Source of the DNA: Chryseobacterium indologenes
GTDB taxonomy: Bacteria; Bacteroidota; Bacteroidia; Flavobacteriales; Weeksellaceae
DNA length: 64,000 nt
Assembly (NCBI RefSeq): GCF_001295265.1
Contig: NZ_LJOD01000010.1
Location: forward strand, 89,367 to 153,366
Direction: 5' to 3'
The translations under genes were made by a program, and so were the position numbers. How positions within the stretch are numbered: position 1 is the first letter of the stretch; every line of letters starts with the position of its first letter. Below, in pieces: positions 34,182 to 43,780 of this stretch. The notes below the pieces were generated by a model. The model made no database searches. It had not been told where the DNA came from and worked only from the letters and a program-made list of their open reading frames with translations.

Positions 34182-35669
34182 ATGAAAAATCTAAAATTAG
34201 GAATTTCAGCATTGGCGCTTACTGTTGCCTCTACTGTCTTTGCTCAGACTACCAACAATCCGTGGTTGATCGGAGTTGGTGCTCATGGAGAGAACCACAA
34301 GGCAGTACAGAACAAATTCGGTAATACGTTCTCTGCTAATAATCTAACGAAGAGAATGTTCAATATGAACAATTTCTCTATTACACCTCCATTATCTAAA
34401 TTAACAGTTGCTAGAAACATCGGTAAAGGTTTAGTTATTGACTGGCAGACTACCGTAGGTAATGTAGACAATAAGAGATTCGGCATGGGGAAAGAATTTT
34501 TCCTAATGACAGGTCTTGGTTTCCAAGCTAAGGCAGCTGGTCTTTTATGGAATGAAGAGTCTTGGTTTGACCCATACTTAAGAGTTGGTGCTAACTACCT
34601 AAGACATGACTATACTGCACTTACTTTCCCAAGAAACGATTACAAAGGAGAATCTGTTTCTAACGGAGATAACGGTAACGAAAACGGTAAAGCAAACCAC
34701 TTTACAGTTGCTACAGGTGCTGGTGTTAACTTCTGGGTAACTAAGAACTTCGGTCTTGGTGTTCAGGGAGATTACGTGTCAACTCCAGGTGATAAATCTA
34801 CAGTTGCTAACTTCTGGCAAGCTTCCGCATCTATCTTATTCAGATTCGGAAACAGAGACAGAGATAAAGATGGTATCCTAGATAAAGATGACCTTTGTCC
34901 AGATACTCCAGGTTTACCAGAATTCCAGGGATGTCCTGATACAGATGGTGACGGAGTTCCAGATAAAGACGATCAGTGTCCAGAGGTAGCTGGTCCGGTT
35001 GAAAACAACGGTTGTCCTTGGCCAGATACAGATGGTGATGGTGTTATCGATAAAGATGATGCTTGTCCTTCAGTAGCAGGTCCTGCTGAAAACAACGGTT
35101 GTCCTTGGCCAGATCAGGATAATGACGGTATCTTAGATAAAGATGACGCTTGTCCTACAGTTCCTGGTGTTCCAGAATTTAACGGATGTCCTCCTCCACC
35201 GAAAAAACCAAACGTGGTAGTTGTTAACGAAACATTAAAAGATATCTTGTTCGACTTCAACAAAGCTACGATCAGACCAGAATCTAGCGGTAAGTTAGAT
35301 ACAGCTGCTAAGATCATCAAAGATGCTGAAGAAACTAACTTCTTGGTAGTAGGTATGACAGATAAGAAAGGTTCTGCTGCTTACAACTTGAACCTATCTA
35401 AGCAAAGAGCTGCTGCTGTAGTTGCTGCTCTAGAATCTAGAGGAATCAACCCTAACACGCTTAAGTCTATCGGTATCGGTTCTCAAGAAGCTGTTGAGCC
35501 AGCTACTGCATCTGATGCTGTAAGACAAAAAGACAGAAAAGTTATTGTAAGAGCTATCTCAGGTTCTGAGTGGGAAACTTACAAGAAAAATGACATTACT
35601 GTAGCTAAGCCAGTTAAAAAGGCTGTTAAAAAGTCTGGGAAAAAAGCTCCGGCTAAAAAGAAAAAATAA
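34182..35669 (+). CDS. OmpA-family outer-membrane protein with thrombospondin type 3 repeats
   Basis: A 495-residue protein with a signal peptide (to TVFAQ), an N-terminal beta barrel (about 200 residues ending ASILFRFGN), then calcium-binding type 3 repeats (DRDKDGILDKDDLCPDTPG, DGDGVPDKDDQCPEVAG and two or three more) and a C-terminal OmpA/MotB domain (LKDILFDFNKATIRPES, VVGMTDKKGSAAYNLNLSKQRA) that binds peptidoglycan. The Lys-rich tail is unusual in length. Codon use is strongly biased to the A/T-ending preferred codons, typical of abundant proteins. A strong promoter and terminator flank it. Confidence 0.95.
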   Translation: MKNLKLGISALALTVASTVFAQTTNNPWLIGVGAHGENHKAVQNKFGNTFSANNLTKRMFNMNNFSITPPLSKLTVARNIGKGLVIDWQTTVGNVDNKRFGMGKEFFLMTGLGFQAKAAGLLWNEESWFDPYLRVGANYLRHDYTALTFPRNDYKGESVSNGDNGNENGKANHFTVATGAGVNFWVTKNFGLGVQGDYVSTPGDKSTVANFWQASASILFRFGNRDRDKDGILDKDDLCPDTPGLPEFQGCPDTDGDGVPDKDDQCPEVAGPVENNGCPWPDTDGDGVIDKDDACPSVAGPAENNGCPWPDQDNDGILDKDDACPTVPGVPEFNGCPPPPKKPNVVVVNETLKDILFDFNKATIRPESSGKLDTAAKIIKDAEETNFLVVGMTDKKGSAAYNLNLSKQRAAAVVAALESRGINPNTLKSIGIGSQEAVEPATASDAVRQKDRKVIVRAISGSEWETYKKNDITVAKPVKKAVKKSGKKAPAKKKK

Positions 35670-35687
35670 TTAATTTTTCTAAATAAT

Positions 35688-35720
35688 AAATACCTCCAAT
35701 TTTTTGGGGGTATTTTTTTT
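35688..35720 (+). terminator. Terminator of the OmpA-family gene
   Basis: AAATACCTCC (35688-35697) pairs with GGGGGTATTT (35706-35715) over 10 bp (one G-T) and continues into T. Confidence 0.9.
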
Positions 35721-35763
35721 CTGTTGACTTTTAATTAATTTTGTTGAAAATTTAAAAATAAAA

Positions 35764-36504
35764 ATGGGAAGAGCATTTGAATATAGAAAAGCTTCTAAAA
35801 TGGCCAGATGGGATAAAATGGCTAAAACATTCTCTAAAATTGGAAAAGATATTGCTTTAGCTGTAAAAGCAGGAGGAGCAGATCCTGAAGCCAATCCGGC
35901 TTTAAGAAGATGCATTCAGAATGCAAAAGGAGCCAACATGCCAAAGGATAATGTTGAAAGAGCAATTAAAAAAGCAAGCGGTGCTGATGCGGAAAACTAC
36001 GAAGAGATCACGTATGAAGGATACGGACAGGGAGGGGTAGCGTTTTTTGTTGAATGTACAACCAATAATCCTACAAGAACTGTAGCCAACGTAAGAGCCG
36101 TTTTTAATAAGTTTGACGGAAATCTTGGAAAGAACGGTGAATTGGCATTTATTTTTGATAGAAAAGGGATATTCACCATAGATCTTGCTCAGATTAAAAT
36201 GGAATGGGATGATTTTGAAATGGAAATGATTGACGGCGGAGCAGAAGATGTTGAAAAAGATGAAGAAGAAGTAATGATCACCACTGCATTTGAAGATTTC
36301 GGTTCCCTGTCTCATAAATTAGACGAACTGGGAATTGAAGCCAAGAGTGCAGAGCTTCAGAGAATTCCTAATAATACAAAGGAGGTTAATGCAGACCAGT
36401 TCAAGGCGAATATGAAAATGCTTGAGCGCTTTGAGGATGATGATGATGTACAGAACGTGTATCATAACATGGAAATTACAGAAGAGCTGATGGACTCACT
36501 ATAA
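35764..36504 (+). CDS. YebC/PmpR family (TACO1-like) regulatory protein
   Basis: A 246-residue protein of the YebC family, variously described as a transcriptional regulator or a translation factor that relieves ribosome stalling. Matches include MGRAFEYRKASKMARWDKMAKTFSK, KDIALAVKAGGADPEANPALRR, MPKDNVERAIKKA, a EVMITTAFEDF-type strand and a FIFDRKGIF strand. Family length is normal. The ATG follows an A-rich leader. It is a single gene. Confidence 0.95.
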   Translation: MGRAFEYRKASKMARWDKMAKTFSKIGKDIALAVKAGGADPEANPALRRCIQNAKGANMPKDNVERAIKKASGADAENYEEITYEGYGQGGVAFFVECTTNNPTRTVANVRAVFNKFDGNLGKNGELAFIFDRKGIFTIDLAQIKMEWDDFEMEMIDGGAEDVEKDEEEVMITTAFEDFGSLSHKLDELGIEAKSAELQRIPNNTKEVNADQFKANMKMLERFEDDDDVQNVYHNMEITEELMDSL

Positions 36505-36640
36505 AAAATAATATAGCATTCATATACAGTTAACTTTCAATTAGTTTCTTTGTATAAAACCATGAAACGCCTGTTCTGTTTATTCCATTGGAATAGGAAG
36601 GCGTTCCATTCGGCCAAATTTAAAAAGCTGAAATATACGG

Positions 36641-37465
36641 ATGAAAAGAAACGTAGAATTAGTTGTTATATCGGATGTTCATTTGGGAACTTATGGATGT
36701 AAGGCTAAAGAGCTGTTGAAGTATCTTAATTCTATCCAGCCTAAAACTTTAGTTTTAAATGGAGATATCATTGATATCTGGCAGTTCAAAAAGTCTTACT
36801 TCCCTAAACCTCATTTGAAAGTGATCAGGAAGATTCTTTCACTGGCGACTAAAAACACAGATGTTTACTATATCACAGGAAATCATGATGAAATGTTCCG
36901 GAAGTTTACCGATTTTGAATTGGGGAATCTGAAGGTCTGCAATAAGATTTGCCTGAATATAGACAAAAAAAAGACCTGGATCTTTCACGGAGATGTTTTT
37001 GATGCGTCCGTTCAGCATTCTAAATGGATTGCCAGACTTGGCGGAAAGGGATATGATCTTTTGATCATGGTTAACAATGCCGTTAACTGGTTTTTGGAGA
37101 AAATGGGAAGAGAAAAATATTCATTTTCAAAAAAAATTAAAAATAACGTGAAGAAAGCAGTAAAATACATTGGCGATTTTGAATTAACTGCTTCTGAGCT
37201 GGCTATTGATAACCATTACGATTATGTGATATGCGGCCACATTCACCAGCCTCAGATACGGGAAGTAATCACTAAAAAAGGCTCCTGTACCTACTTGAAT
37301 TCCGGAGACTGGATTGAAAACTTATCCGCACTGGAGTATGATAATAAAGAATGGAAGATTTTTTATTACGATGAAAACAAGCATCTGCTGAGAGAGGATG
37401 AAACCGAGGAAATTCCGGATATGGATAGTTCCGAACTTCTGAAAATAGTAACTAACTTTTCCTAG
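36641..37465 (+). CDS. UDP-2,3-diacylglucosamine diphosphatase-like metallophosphoesterase (LpxH type)
   Basis: A 274-residue calcineurin-like phosphoesterase. Metal-binding motifs are ISDVHLG, LNGDIID, TGNHDE, FHGDVFD and CGHIHQPQ, the canonical set and order. The LpxH group removes UMP from UDP-2,3-diacylglucosamine in lipid A synthesis; in this clade the assignment is plausible, not proven. The next gene starts at the base right after its stop, so the two are coupled. An imperfect hairpin (CGCCT ... AGGCG, 36568-36604) lies in the leader. Confidence 0.85.
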   Translation: MKRNVELVVISDVHLGTYGCKAKELLKYLNSIQPKTLVLNGDIIDIWQFKKSYFPKPHLKVIRKILSLATKNTDVYYITGNHDEMFRKFTDFELGNLKVCNKICLNIDKKKTWIFHGDVFDASVQHSKWIARLGGKGYDLLIMVNNAVNWFLEKMGREKYSFSKKIKNNVKKAVKYIGDFELTASELAIDNHYDYVICGHIHQPQIREVITKKGSCTYLNSGDWIENLSALEYDNKEWKIFYYDENKHLLREDETEEIPDMDSSELLKIVTNFS

Positions 37466-38437
37466 ATGAAGATTCTGTATGCATTTCAGGGTACCGGAAA
37501 CGGACATATGGCCAGAGCACAGGAAATTATTCCTATTCTCAAAAAATATGCTTCGGTGGATACTTTGATCAGCGGGCACCAATCTCAGTTAAAGGCCGAT
37601 TTTAACATTAACTTCCAGCATAAAGGGATTTCTCTTCTCTATAACAAAACCGGTGGATTATCCTATCGTAAAACCTTTACTGAAAATCACTTTTTAAAAG
37701 CGGTAAAAACAATCAGGGAACTCGAACTTGCACAGTACGATCTTATTATTAATGACTACGAACCGCTAACAGGCTGGGCATGTAAAATGAGGAAACTTCC
37801 CATGATTGAACTTAGCCATCAGGCTTCAATGAGTTTTCCGGAAACTCCAAAACCTCAAAAAAAAGATTTTTTAGGAGAACTGATTTTGAAGTACTATGTT
37901 CCCAGTGAGCAGAAAATAGGTTTTCATTTTGAAAGGTATCACCCACAGATCAAAAAGCCGGTGATCAGGAATAAAATCAGGAATTTAAACCCTGAAAAAA
38001 AAGGATATTATCTTGTTTATCTTCCTAGTTTTGCAGACGAAAATATCATCAAAATCTTAAAGCAGATTCCGGTGGAGTGGAAGATATTTTCAAAATACAG
38101 TAAAGTACAGGTTAAAGTAAAAAACATTGAAGTCTTTCCTATTGACGAAGTACAGTACCTGAAATATTTTGAAAACTGTGAAGGAATTTTATGCAATGCA
38201 GGTTTTGAAACTCCTGCAGAGGCACTTTTCATGGATAAGAAACTGTTTGTTATCCCTATTCATAATCAATATGAGCAGGAATGCAATGCTGCCGCTCTGG
38301 ATCTTATGGGAATCCCTAATTCTAAAGTCCTGAATTCTCAGGAAATTATGAAGTGGGTTGCTTCGGATCATCACCTAAAAGTAAGCTATCCTGATGATAT
38401 TGAAGAAATCCTCGTGAATGAAGTGCTCACCTTTTAA
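37466..38437 (+). CDS. Glycosyltransferase, GT28/GT1 (MurG-like) fold
   Basis: A 323-residue protein with an N-terminal GTGNGHMARAQEII motif, characteristic of MurG-type glycosyltransferases, and a C-terminal nucleotide-sugar domain (ILCNAGFETPAEALFMDKKLFVIPIHNQYEQECNA-type stretch, seen at residues about 245-275). It probably transfers a sugar onto a lipid or membrane polymer. It begins immediately after the LpxH-like gene, a pairing that hints at glycolipid or lipid A modification. Exact acceptor unknown. Confidence 0.85.
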   Translation: MKILYAFQGTGNGHMARAQEIIPILKKYASVDTLISGHQSQLKADFNINFQHKGISLLYNKTGGLSYRKTFTENHFLKAVKTIRELELAQYDLIINDYEPLTGWACKMRKLPMIELSHQASMSFPETPKPQKKDFLGELILKYYVPSEQKIGFHFERYHPQIKKPVIRNKIRNLNPEKKGYYLVYLPSFADENIIKILKQIPVEWKIFSKYSKVQVKVKNIEVFPIDEVQYLKYFENCEGILCNAGFETPAEALFMDKKLFVIPIHNQYEQECNAAALDLMGIPNSKVLNSQEIMKWVASDHHLKVSYPDDIEEILVNEVLTF

Positions 38438-38572
38438 AAAATTGGAAAATATTATTCCAATTCTTCTTCTTTGTATTTAAGTAAGAAATGTTATTGTGTG
38501 ATGTGCCGCTAATTTTTCATAAGGGAAAATTATTCATTTTTACTTCTGGCTACTGTAATCGACTGGATTTCA

Positions 38573-38863
38573 TTAGCTCCTTAAGAATATATCTTCCACA
38601 TCATCCATTCTCATCATGACCGATCTTGCATAAGAGCAATGAGGGTAGACATTCCATTGGTTTTCCCTTGCCAGTTTTATGGCTTCCTCCACAAGATATT
38701 TTCCCATTCCCCTTCCTTCAAATTCAGGATGAACGAGTACAAAAGAAATGATGAATTTATTCTCTTCAGGGAAGATAGTATAGGTAAGTCTTCCTACTTC
38801 TTTTATTTCATTATTCAGGGTAAGAACGCCTCCGTTGCCCGATCTGTTGTTTTCAAATGTCAT
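38573..38863 (-). CDS. Small GNAT acetyltransferase (YjdJ-type)
   Basis: A 96-residue protein with the minimal GNAT fold of the YjdJ/COG2388 type: GRLTYTIFPEENKFIISFVLVHPEFEGRGMGKYLVEEAI, which includes the acetyl-CoA loop EGRGMGKYL, and CSYARS. It probably acetylates a small molecule or protein. Length fits the compact family. It stands alone on the minus strand. Confidence 0.85.
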   Translation of the reverse strand: MTFENNRSGNGGVLTLNNEIKEVGRLTYTIFPEENKFIISFVLVHPEFEGRGMGKYLVEEAIKLARENQWNVYPHCSYARSVMMRMDDVEDIFLRS

Positions 38864-38986
38864 AATCTAAACTTTGTGATTAAAATACAAAAATTACACC
38901 GTCTGTGAATTTCTGATAGATAACATGAATAACTCATCTGTGTGTAATTCATCATTCCCTTGAAGAGTAAAATTATTATTCACCTT

Positions 38987-39736
38987 TTAATTGTCTTTTC
39001 CGGTATAATAATTATAATCTTTAATGACCACACTGATAAACTGCCTTTCAGTCATTTTAGTCGGATCAATCTCGAGCTTCAGAATGCTTTTAATCTTATC
39101 AGAAAGCTTGCTTATAATCTGCCGGTCATCCACTTTGAGGGCTTTGGTGTAATTATCTTTGATAATCCTCATATCATTATCGGTTAAGGCAATAACCTGG
39201 GGAAATGACGGAACATAATCCTCGTGGATATTTTCTAAGATGGTATGAGAAATATTAATATTGTTTTTTAATGAAATAACAGCCGTACCGGAAGCCAGGT
39301 CTCCCAAACGCTGGTTGTTCTTGGAAACAATCATAGAGATCACGCCTATTGATCCTACAAATGAAGTGTCAATCAGTCTAAAAACCCAGCGAATCAGATA
39401 ATCTCCGAAGCTGGCCTGATATCCGTCTATCTTTACCACTTTTATTTTCATAAGCTTTTTACCGGGAGTCTGCCCTTCCATCAGGCTTTCTAAAACAACC
39501 GGATAAACATAGACAGGAAAGGTGATCACAATATAAACAGCTATAACAGACCATTGGTCAAGCCCCCTCAAAAGGTATCCCAGGTCCAGAATATTGAAGA
39601 AAAGATAAAATACAAGGATAACATACGCTACCTTGATCAGCAGATCAATGATAAATGCAAGCATTCTTTCCCCAACACTGGCAATATTGAAATTAATATT
39701 TACATTTTGTGAAGTATTTATCGCAATTTGAGACAT
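38987..39736 (-). CDS. RDD family membrane protein
   Basis: A 249-residue protein with an RDD domain (VGERMLAFIIDLLIKVAYVIL, VLESLMEGQTPGKKLMKIKVV, DYLIRWVFRLIDTSFVG) and several membrane helices. The motif RDD is represented by AFIIDLL and IRWVFRLID. Such proteins are regular members of MoxR/DUF58 clusters. It is divergently transcribed from the SpoIIM-like gene across 28 bases, so the two probably share regulatory DNA. Confidence 0.9.
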   Translation of the reverse strand: MSQIAINTSQNVNINFNIASVGERMLAFIIDLLIKVAYVILVFYLFFNILDLGYLLRGLDQWSVIAVYIVITFPVYVYPVVLESLMEGQTPGKKLMKIKVVKIDGYQASFGDYLIRWVFRLIDTSFVGSIGVISMIVSKNNQRLGDLASGTAVISLKNNINISHTILENIHEDYVPSFPQVIALTDNDMRIIKDNYTKALKVDDRQIISKLSDKIKSILKLEIDPTKMTERQFISVVIKDYNYYTGKDN

Positions 39737-39764
39737 AATTTTTATTATTTTAGCCTATACTATT

Positions 39765-40748
39765 ATGAGAGAAGTTTATTTCATTAAACAAAATAAAGAA
39801 AAATGGTTGGGAATTGAACAGGTTATTCAAGGGAAAATAAAAAAAAATCCGGATGACCTGTCTTCACTGTATATCAACCTGATCAATGATCTTTCTTTTG
39901 CACAGACTTATTATCCCAAAAGCAATACAACCGTTTATCTGAATCACCTGTCTTCTCAGATATTCCAGAAAATTTATAAAACCAAAAGAGTAGAGGAGAA
40001 CCGGCTGGTTTATTTTTTCAAAACAGAAGTCCCTTTGTTGGTCTACCAATACAGGAGATACCTGATGTATGCTTTTCTGTTTTTTATCCTCTTTACGTCT
40101 ATAGGAGTACTTTCTGCGGTCTATGACAAAGATTTCGCCAATATTATTCTAGGGAAAAGCTATGTGAATGAGACCATTGAAAATATTAAAAAAGGAAATG
40201 CTGTAGGTGTATATCAAAGCGGATCTACGTGGGGAAGTACCATTGGAATTATTTTTAATAACATTGGGGTAGGCGCAAAATTATATATATACGGAATTAC
40301 AGGCGGAGTAGGAACCCTGTTTGCTCTTCTTTCCAATAGTGTAATGCTGGGATCATTTCAGTATTTTTTCTATGATTACGGGGCATTGAAGGACAGTGCA
40401 AGAGGAATATGGCTTCACGGGGTTTTTGAAATTTTTGCTATGGTGGTAGAAGCCATGTGCGGGCTGATTCTGGGTGCGAGCATTCTTTTTCCGAGAACAT
40501 TTTCAAGATTTAATTCTTTTAAAAGAGGTTTCCAGGATTCATTCAAAATATTTCTCAGCACCGTTCCATTTACCATTTGTGCAGGAATTATAGAGGGGTA
40601 CGTGACAAGACATGCGTTAAAAATGCCGCTGGTCTTGAATCTGGCCATCATTTTAAGCTCACTGGCTGTTATAGGATTTTACTATTTTGTATATCCTTCA
40701 GTGGTGTATAAACAAACTAATAATCAGATCAATGATACAGTTTTATAA
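39765..40748 (+). CDS. SpoIIM-family (stage II sporulation protein M-like) membrane protein
   Basis: A 327-residue multi-pass membrane protein. After about 100 cytoplasmic residues come around six helices, with the family region FSNNIGVGAKLYIYGITGGVGTLFALL-like (at about residues 165-190) and GIWLHGVFEIFAMVVEAMCGLILG. In non-sporulating bacteria these proteins belong to MoxR clusters. It overlaps the next gene by 17 nt. Function unknown; a channel or coupling role for the AAA ATPase is speculative. Confidence 0.85.
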   Translation: MREVYFIKQNKEKWLGIEQVIQGKIKKNPDDLSSLYINLINDLSFAQTYYPKSNTTVYLNHLSSQIFQKIYKTKRVEENRLVYFFKTEVPLLVYQYRRYLMYAFLFFILFTSIGVLSAVYDKDFANIILGKSYVNETIENIKKGNAVGVYQSGSTWGSTIGIIFNNIGVGAKLYIYGITGGVGTLFALLSNSVMLGSFQYFFYDYGALKDSARGIWLHGVFEIFAMVVEAMCGLILGASILFPRTFSRFNSFKRGFQDSFKIFLSTVPFTICAGIIEGYVTRHALKMPLVLNLAIILSSLAVIGFYYFVYPSVVYKQTNNQINDTVL

Positions 40749-41697
40749 AAAAAGAGAATTTGGAAGTTTTATCAGTGACAGCTTTAATTTTTTCAAGCTG
40801 TATGGTAAGAATTATTTCAAGAATTATTTTCTGATCAATGGATTGCTGCTGATTTTAACCGTTGTTGTCCTTATTTTTGGATTCAGAGAGATCTTCGGAC
40901 AGCTTGTTGGCTCCAATCTGAGCGGGGAAACTTACTATTTTGAAAGATATTTTGCAGAAAACTCGGGACTGCTTATTGTTGCAGGGCTGCTGGTGTTTCT
41001 TCTTTTTGCCCTACTGGCCATTGTCAACTATCTGTTTCCTGTCTTTTATATGAAGAGAATTGCTCAGGGAGCCCAAAAGATAAAAACAGATGAGATTTTG
41101 GGAGATTTTAAAAGAAATGCAGGAAGAATTTTTAAGATGTGCATTGGTATGCTTTTCATTTTACTTCCTGTAATGATGATTGTAATGGGCTTTGCCTATG
41201 TACTTCTGCTTATCTTTATAGGGATTTTCCTGATACTGCTTATTTATCCCACCGCATTCAATATATCTGCATTTCTGATGTTTGATTATTTTAATGCAGA
41301 CAGAGGTTTTTTAGACAGTCTCAGCTATTCCGTAAGAGCACAGTTTTCCTATCCCAACGGAAATGAGAAATCCCCTTACTGGAAATATTGGGGAGGAACA
41401 TTAATCATGTTTATCATCATGTATGCTGTTATGATGATATTTACCTTTGTACCAGTCTTTTTTCTGTATGGATCATTACTTACAAGCGCTCCGGACGGAA
41501 ACTTCGAGGAAAACCCTTTTTCAGGCGGATTCATAGGGATTATTGTCTTTGTATTATATGGATTATCAACACTCCTTTCCCTTTTCCTATCGAACCTGAT
41601 GTATGTAAATGCCGGACTGATGTACTACGACAGCAGAACAGATCTTCATCAGAAAGTTGAACTGGCAGAAATAGATACAATTGGTCTCAATGAATAA
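40732..41697 (+). CDS. Multi-pass membrane protein of the MoxR cluster
   Basis: A 321-residue protein starting MIQFYKKREFGSFISDSF; ATG 40732 is preferred over an earlier in-frame codon at 40687 as the overlap with the upstream stop is then the usual small one (17 nt). It has about six membrane helices. No specific family is named, but this position between spoIIM-like and DUF4129 genes is normally held by a DUF4013-like membrane protein. Its end overlaps the DUF4129 gene by 8 nt. Confidence 0.78.
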   Translation: MIQFYKKREFGSFISDSFNFFKLYGKNYFKNYFLINGLLLILTVVVLIFGFREIFGQLVGSNLSGETYYFERYFAENSGLLIVAGLLVFLLFALLAIVNYLFPVFYMKRIAQGAQKIKTDEILGDFKRNAGRIFKMCIGMLFILLPVMMIVMGFAYVLLLIFIGIFLILLIYPTAFNISAFLMFDYFNADRGFLDSLSYSVRAQFSYPNGNEKSPYWKYWGGTLIMFIIMYAVMMIFTFVPVFFLYGSLLTSAPDGNFEENPFSGGFIGIIVFVLYGLSTLLSLFLSNLMYVNAGLMYYDSRTDLHQKVELAEIDTIGLNE

Positions 41698-42490
41698 GCT
41701 GTTTATTTTTCTGTTACTCTTTTTTTCCATAGGTTCCGTTTATGCACAGGATGATGACGGAATGGATGCTGTGGTGGAAGATTATATGGGAGACACCGTT
41801 GATACCGGACATTACCGGAATATGCTGCGTGCTGATTCTGTCCTGATTCTGAAACCGGTCTCTGAAAATACAGTCTATCCGAAAAGTTTTAAGGAGAACC
41901 TGAAGTCCAGATACAAAGGAAAAGAATTTGATTATTCTGTATCTAAACCACGGGAATCTTTTTTCCAGAAGCTGATGAGGAAAATAAATAAAATCCTTGA
42001 AAGCATTTTCGGGGAAACGGTTTTTAGTAAATCAGTTAAGGCTACTGATATTTTTATCCGGCTGTTTGCCATTGTTCTTGTAGGGTTTCTGCTTTATTTT
42101 ATCATTAAATATCTGATGGGCAAAGAAGGGAATTTCTTCTTTGGTAAGAGAAATAAAAAATTAAATATTGAGGCAGAAGAACTTCATGAAAATATCCATG
42201 AGATTAACTTTCCCGAAAGCATTGCACGGTTTGAAAGAGAAAAAGACTACCGCTCGGCAGTTCGTTACCAGTTTTTATTGATCCTTAAAAAGCTGAGTGA
42301 TAAAAAACTCATTAGCTGGAATCCTGAAAAAACCAATAAAGATTATACAGCTGAGCTAAAAGACTCTCATGTGAAATCCGTGTTTTCTGAACTATCTTAC
42401 ATCTTTGATAATGTCTGGTACGGAGAATTCAATATTGATGAACAGAGTTATCTGAAATTTAAAGATCAATATCAGACATTTAAACCATAA
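41690..42490 (+). CDS. DUF4129-type membrane protein
   Basis: A 266-residue protein. ATG 41690 gives a clean signal sequence (MNKLFIFLLLFFSIGSVYAQ); an earlier TTG is rejected. One further membrane helix sits at about 120-145, and the C-terminal half has the DUF4129 pattern (YRSAVRYQFLLILKKLSDKKLI, NPEKTNKDYTAEL, FDNVWYGEF). The domain is found in transglutaminase-like and MoxR-linked membrane proteins. It overlaps its upstream neighbour by 8 nt and precedes the DUF4350 gene by 15 nt. Confidence 0.88.
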   Translation: MNKLFIFLLLFFSIGSVYAQDDDGMDAVVEDYMGDTVDTGHYRNMLRADSVLILKPVSENTVYPKSFKENLKSRYKGKEFDYSVSKPRESFFQKLMRKINKILESIFGETVFSKSVKATDIFIRLFAIVLVGFLLYFIIKYLMGKEGNFFFGKRNKKLNIEAEELHENIHEINFPESIARFEREKDYRSAVRYQFLLILKKLSDKKLISWNPEKTNKDYTAELKDSHVKSVFSELSYIFDNVWYGEFNIDEQSYLKFKDQYQTFKP

Positions 42491-42505
42491 CTAAACGAAT
42501 TAATC

Positions 42506-43666
42506 ATGAATAAAACCTTCAAAATATATGCTGTCATATTCATCGTAGTGATGATTATCCTGGCATTGCTTGAAGTCAATAAAAAAGAAACAACAGACTG
42601 GCGGAAAAACTTTGATATCAATGAAAAATCTCCGTTCGGGCTCTTTGTTTTTAATAATGAGGCTGAAGATTTATTTAAAGGAACCCTGAAAAAGATTGAT
42701 CAGACCCCTTATGACTATTATAACAGCCATAAAGAAAACGAGGCTCATAATATTGTGGTGATTGAACACGAGATTGATAAAGAGTCATGGAACAAAATAC
42801 TTGACCAGGTTGCAAAAGGTTCCGATGCAATGCTAATTGTTAGCAATATGCCTAAAGAAATTTCAGATACAATCGGCTATTTTGATTCCTATATCTCTTT
42901 TGCAGAAGAAAATGTACTGAAATTCACAGACAAAAAATACCAGAATGATTTCATACACTTAGATAAACTTCCTTCAGGAAAAGGCTTCTCATATATTAAG
43001 CCAAACATTGAAGTTTTAGGAAAAACAGTAGAAAAAAACAATACAGATCAGGTTAATTTTATAAAAACCAAATTTGGAAAAGGAACAGTATATGTTCACT
43101 GTGAACCTTTATTTCTTACCAACTACTACCTTCTTAAACCAGGGAACGCCCGCTATGCACAGGATGTTTTTTCATATCTTCAGGATAAAGAAACCCTTTG
43201 GTTTGTAGATGGTAACAGGAAAGTTTCACATTTTTTTATGAGGTTTGTTTTATCCAACCCGGCACTCAAATATGCCTGGTGGATATTTTTGGGAGGTCTG
43301 GTATTGTTTATTTTCTTCAATGCAAAAAGAAAGCAGCGCGTAGTTCCCGTAATTGAACCGTTGAAAAATACTTCAGTAGAGTTTGTGAAAAGCATAGGAA
43401 ATCTCTATCTTCAGGAAGGAGACTTTCATGATATGATGGCCAAAAAATCCCAGTATTTCCTGAACAAAGTAAGAATGGACCTGCTGATAGATACCCAAAA
43501 CCTGGATACAGAATTTGCCAAAAAACTGCAGTTAAAAACCGGAAAAAGCCTAGAAATGATTGAAGAGGCCATTACCCTTATCCGAAAAGCACAGGATCCT
43601 TACGCCAGTGTGATGAAAGAAGACCTTGCAAGGATGAATAAGCTCCTTGATGAAATATTGAAATAA
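42506..43666 (+). CDS. DUF4350-type membrane protein
   Basis: A 386-residue protein with an N-terminal membrane helix (residues about 5-20), a periplasmic Rossmann-like domain (SPFGLFVFNNEAEDLF, DAMLIVSNMP, GKGTVYVHCEPLFLTNY) and a second helix near 257-275 followed by a cytoplasmic helical tail. This fits the DUF4350 family that always accompanies MoxR/DUF58. Function not known. Confidence 0.88.
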   Translation: MNKTFKIYAVIFIVVMIILALLEVNKKETTDWRKNFDINEKSPFGLFVFNNEAEDLFKGTLKKIDQTPYDYYNSHKENEAHNIVVIEHEIDKESWNKILDQVAKGSDAMLIVSNMPKEISDTIGYFDSYISFAEENVLKFTDKKYQNDFIHLDKLPSGKGFSYIKPNIEVLGKTVEKNNTDQVNFIKTKFGKGTVYVHCEPLFLTNYYLLKPGNARYAQDVFSYLQDKETLWFVDGNRKVSHFFMRFVLSNPALKYAWWIFLGGLVLFIFFNAKRKQRVVPVIEPLKNTSVEFVKSIGNLYLQEGDFHDMMAKKSQYFLNKVRMDLLIDTQNLDTEFAKKLQLKTGKSLEMIEEAITLIRKAQDPYASVMKEDLARMNKLLDEILK

Positions 43667-43719
43667 TAAAATGTACCAATAATGTATAACGAGGCTCAAT
43701 ATTACTGAATTATAAAAAA

Positions 43720-43766
43720 AGTTCCCAAGGAACAGTTTAACAAAAGATAGAACGGAGTCCTGTCAA
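43720..43766 (+). repeat. Copy A of a repeated leader motif, before moxR
   Basis: The core reads GTTTAACAAAAGATAGAAC, then GGA, then GTCCTGTCAAA. It can fold as a short stem (GATAGAAC with GTCCTGTC, one A-C mismatch). Relatives occur at 52377 and 53611. Here it is between the DUF4350 and MoxR genes, which otherwise form one operon. Confidence 0.6.
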
Positions 43767-43780
43767 AAAAAATAAATAAT

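Noticed and set aside
36562..36702. 46-codon frame overlapping the LpxH-like start
   Set aside because: Out of frame with the real gene, whose start MKRNVELVVISDVHLG is typical; probably chance.
38881..38948. GTGTAATT-like sequences near the small GNAT gene
   Set aside because: They lack the GAAATTTG box at the fixed 20-nt distance that defines the other three sites.
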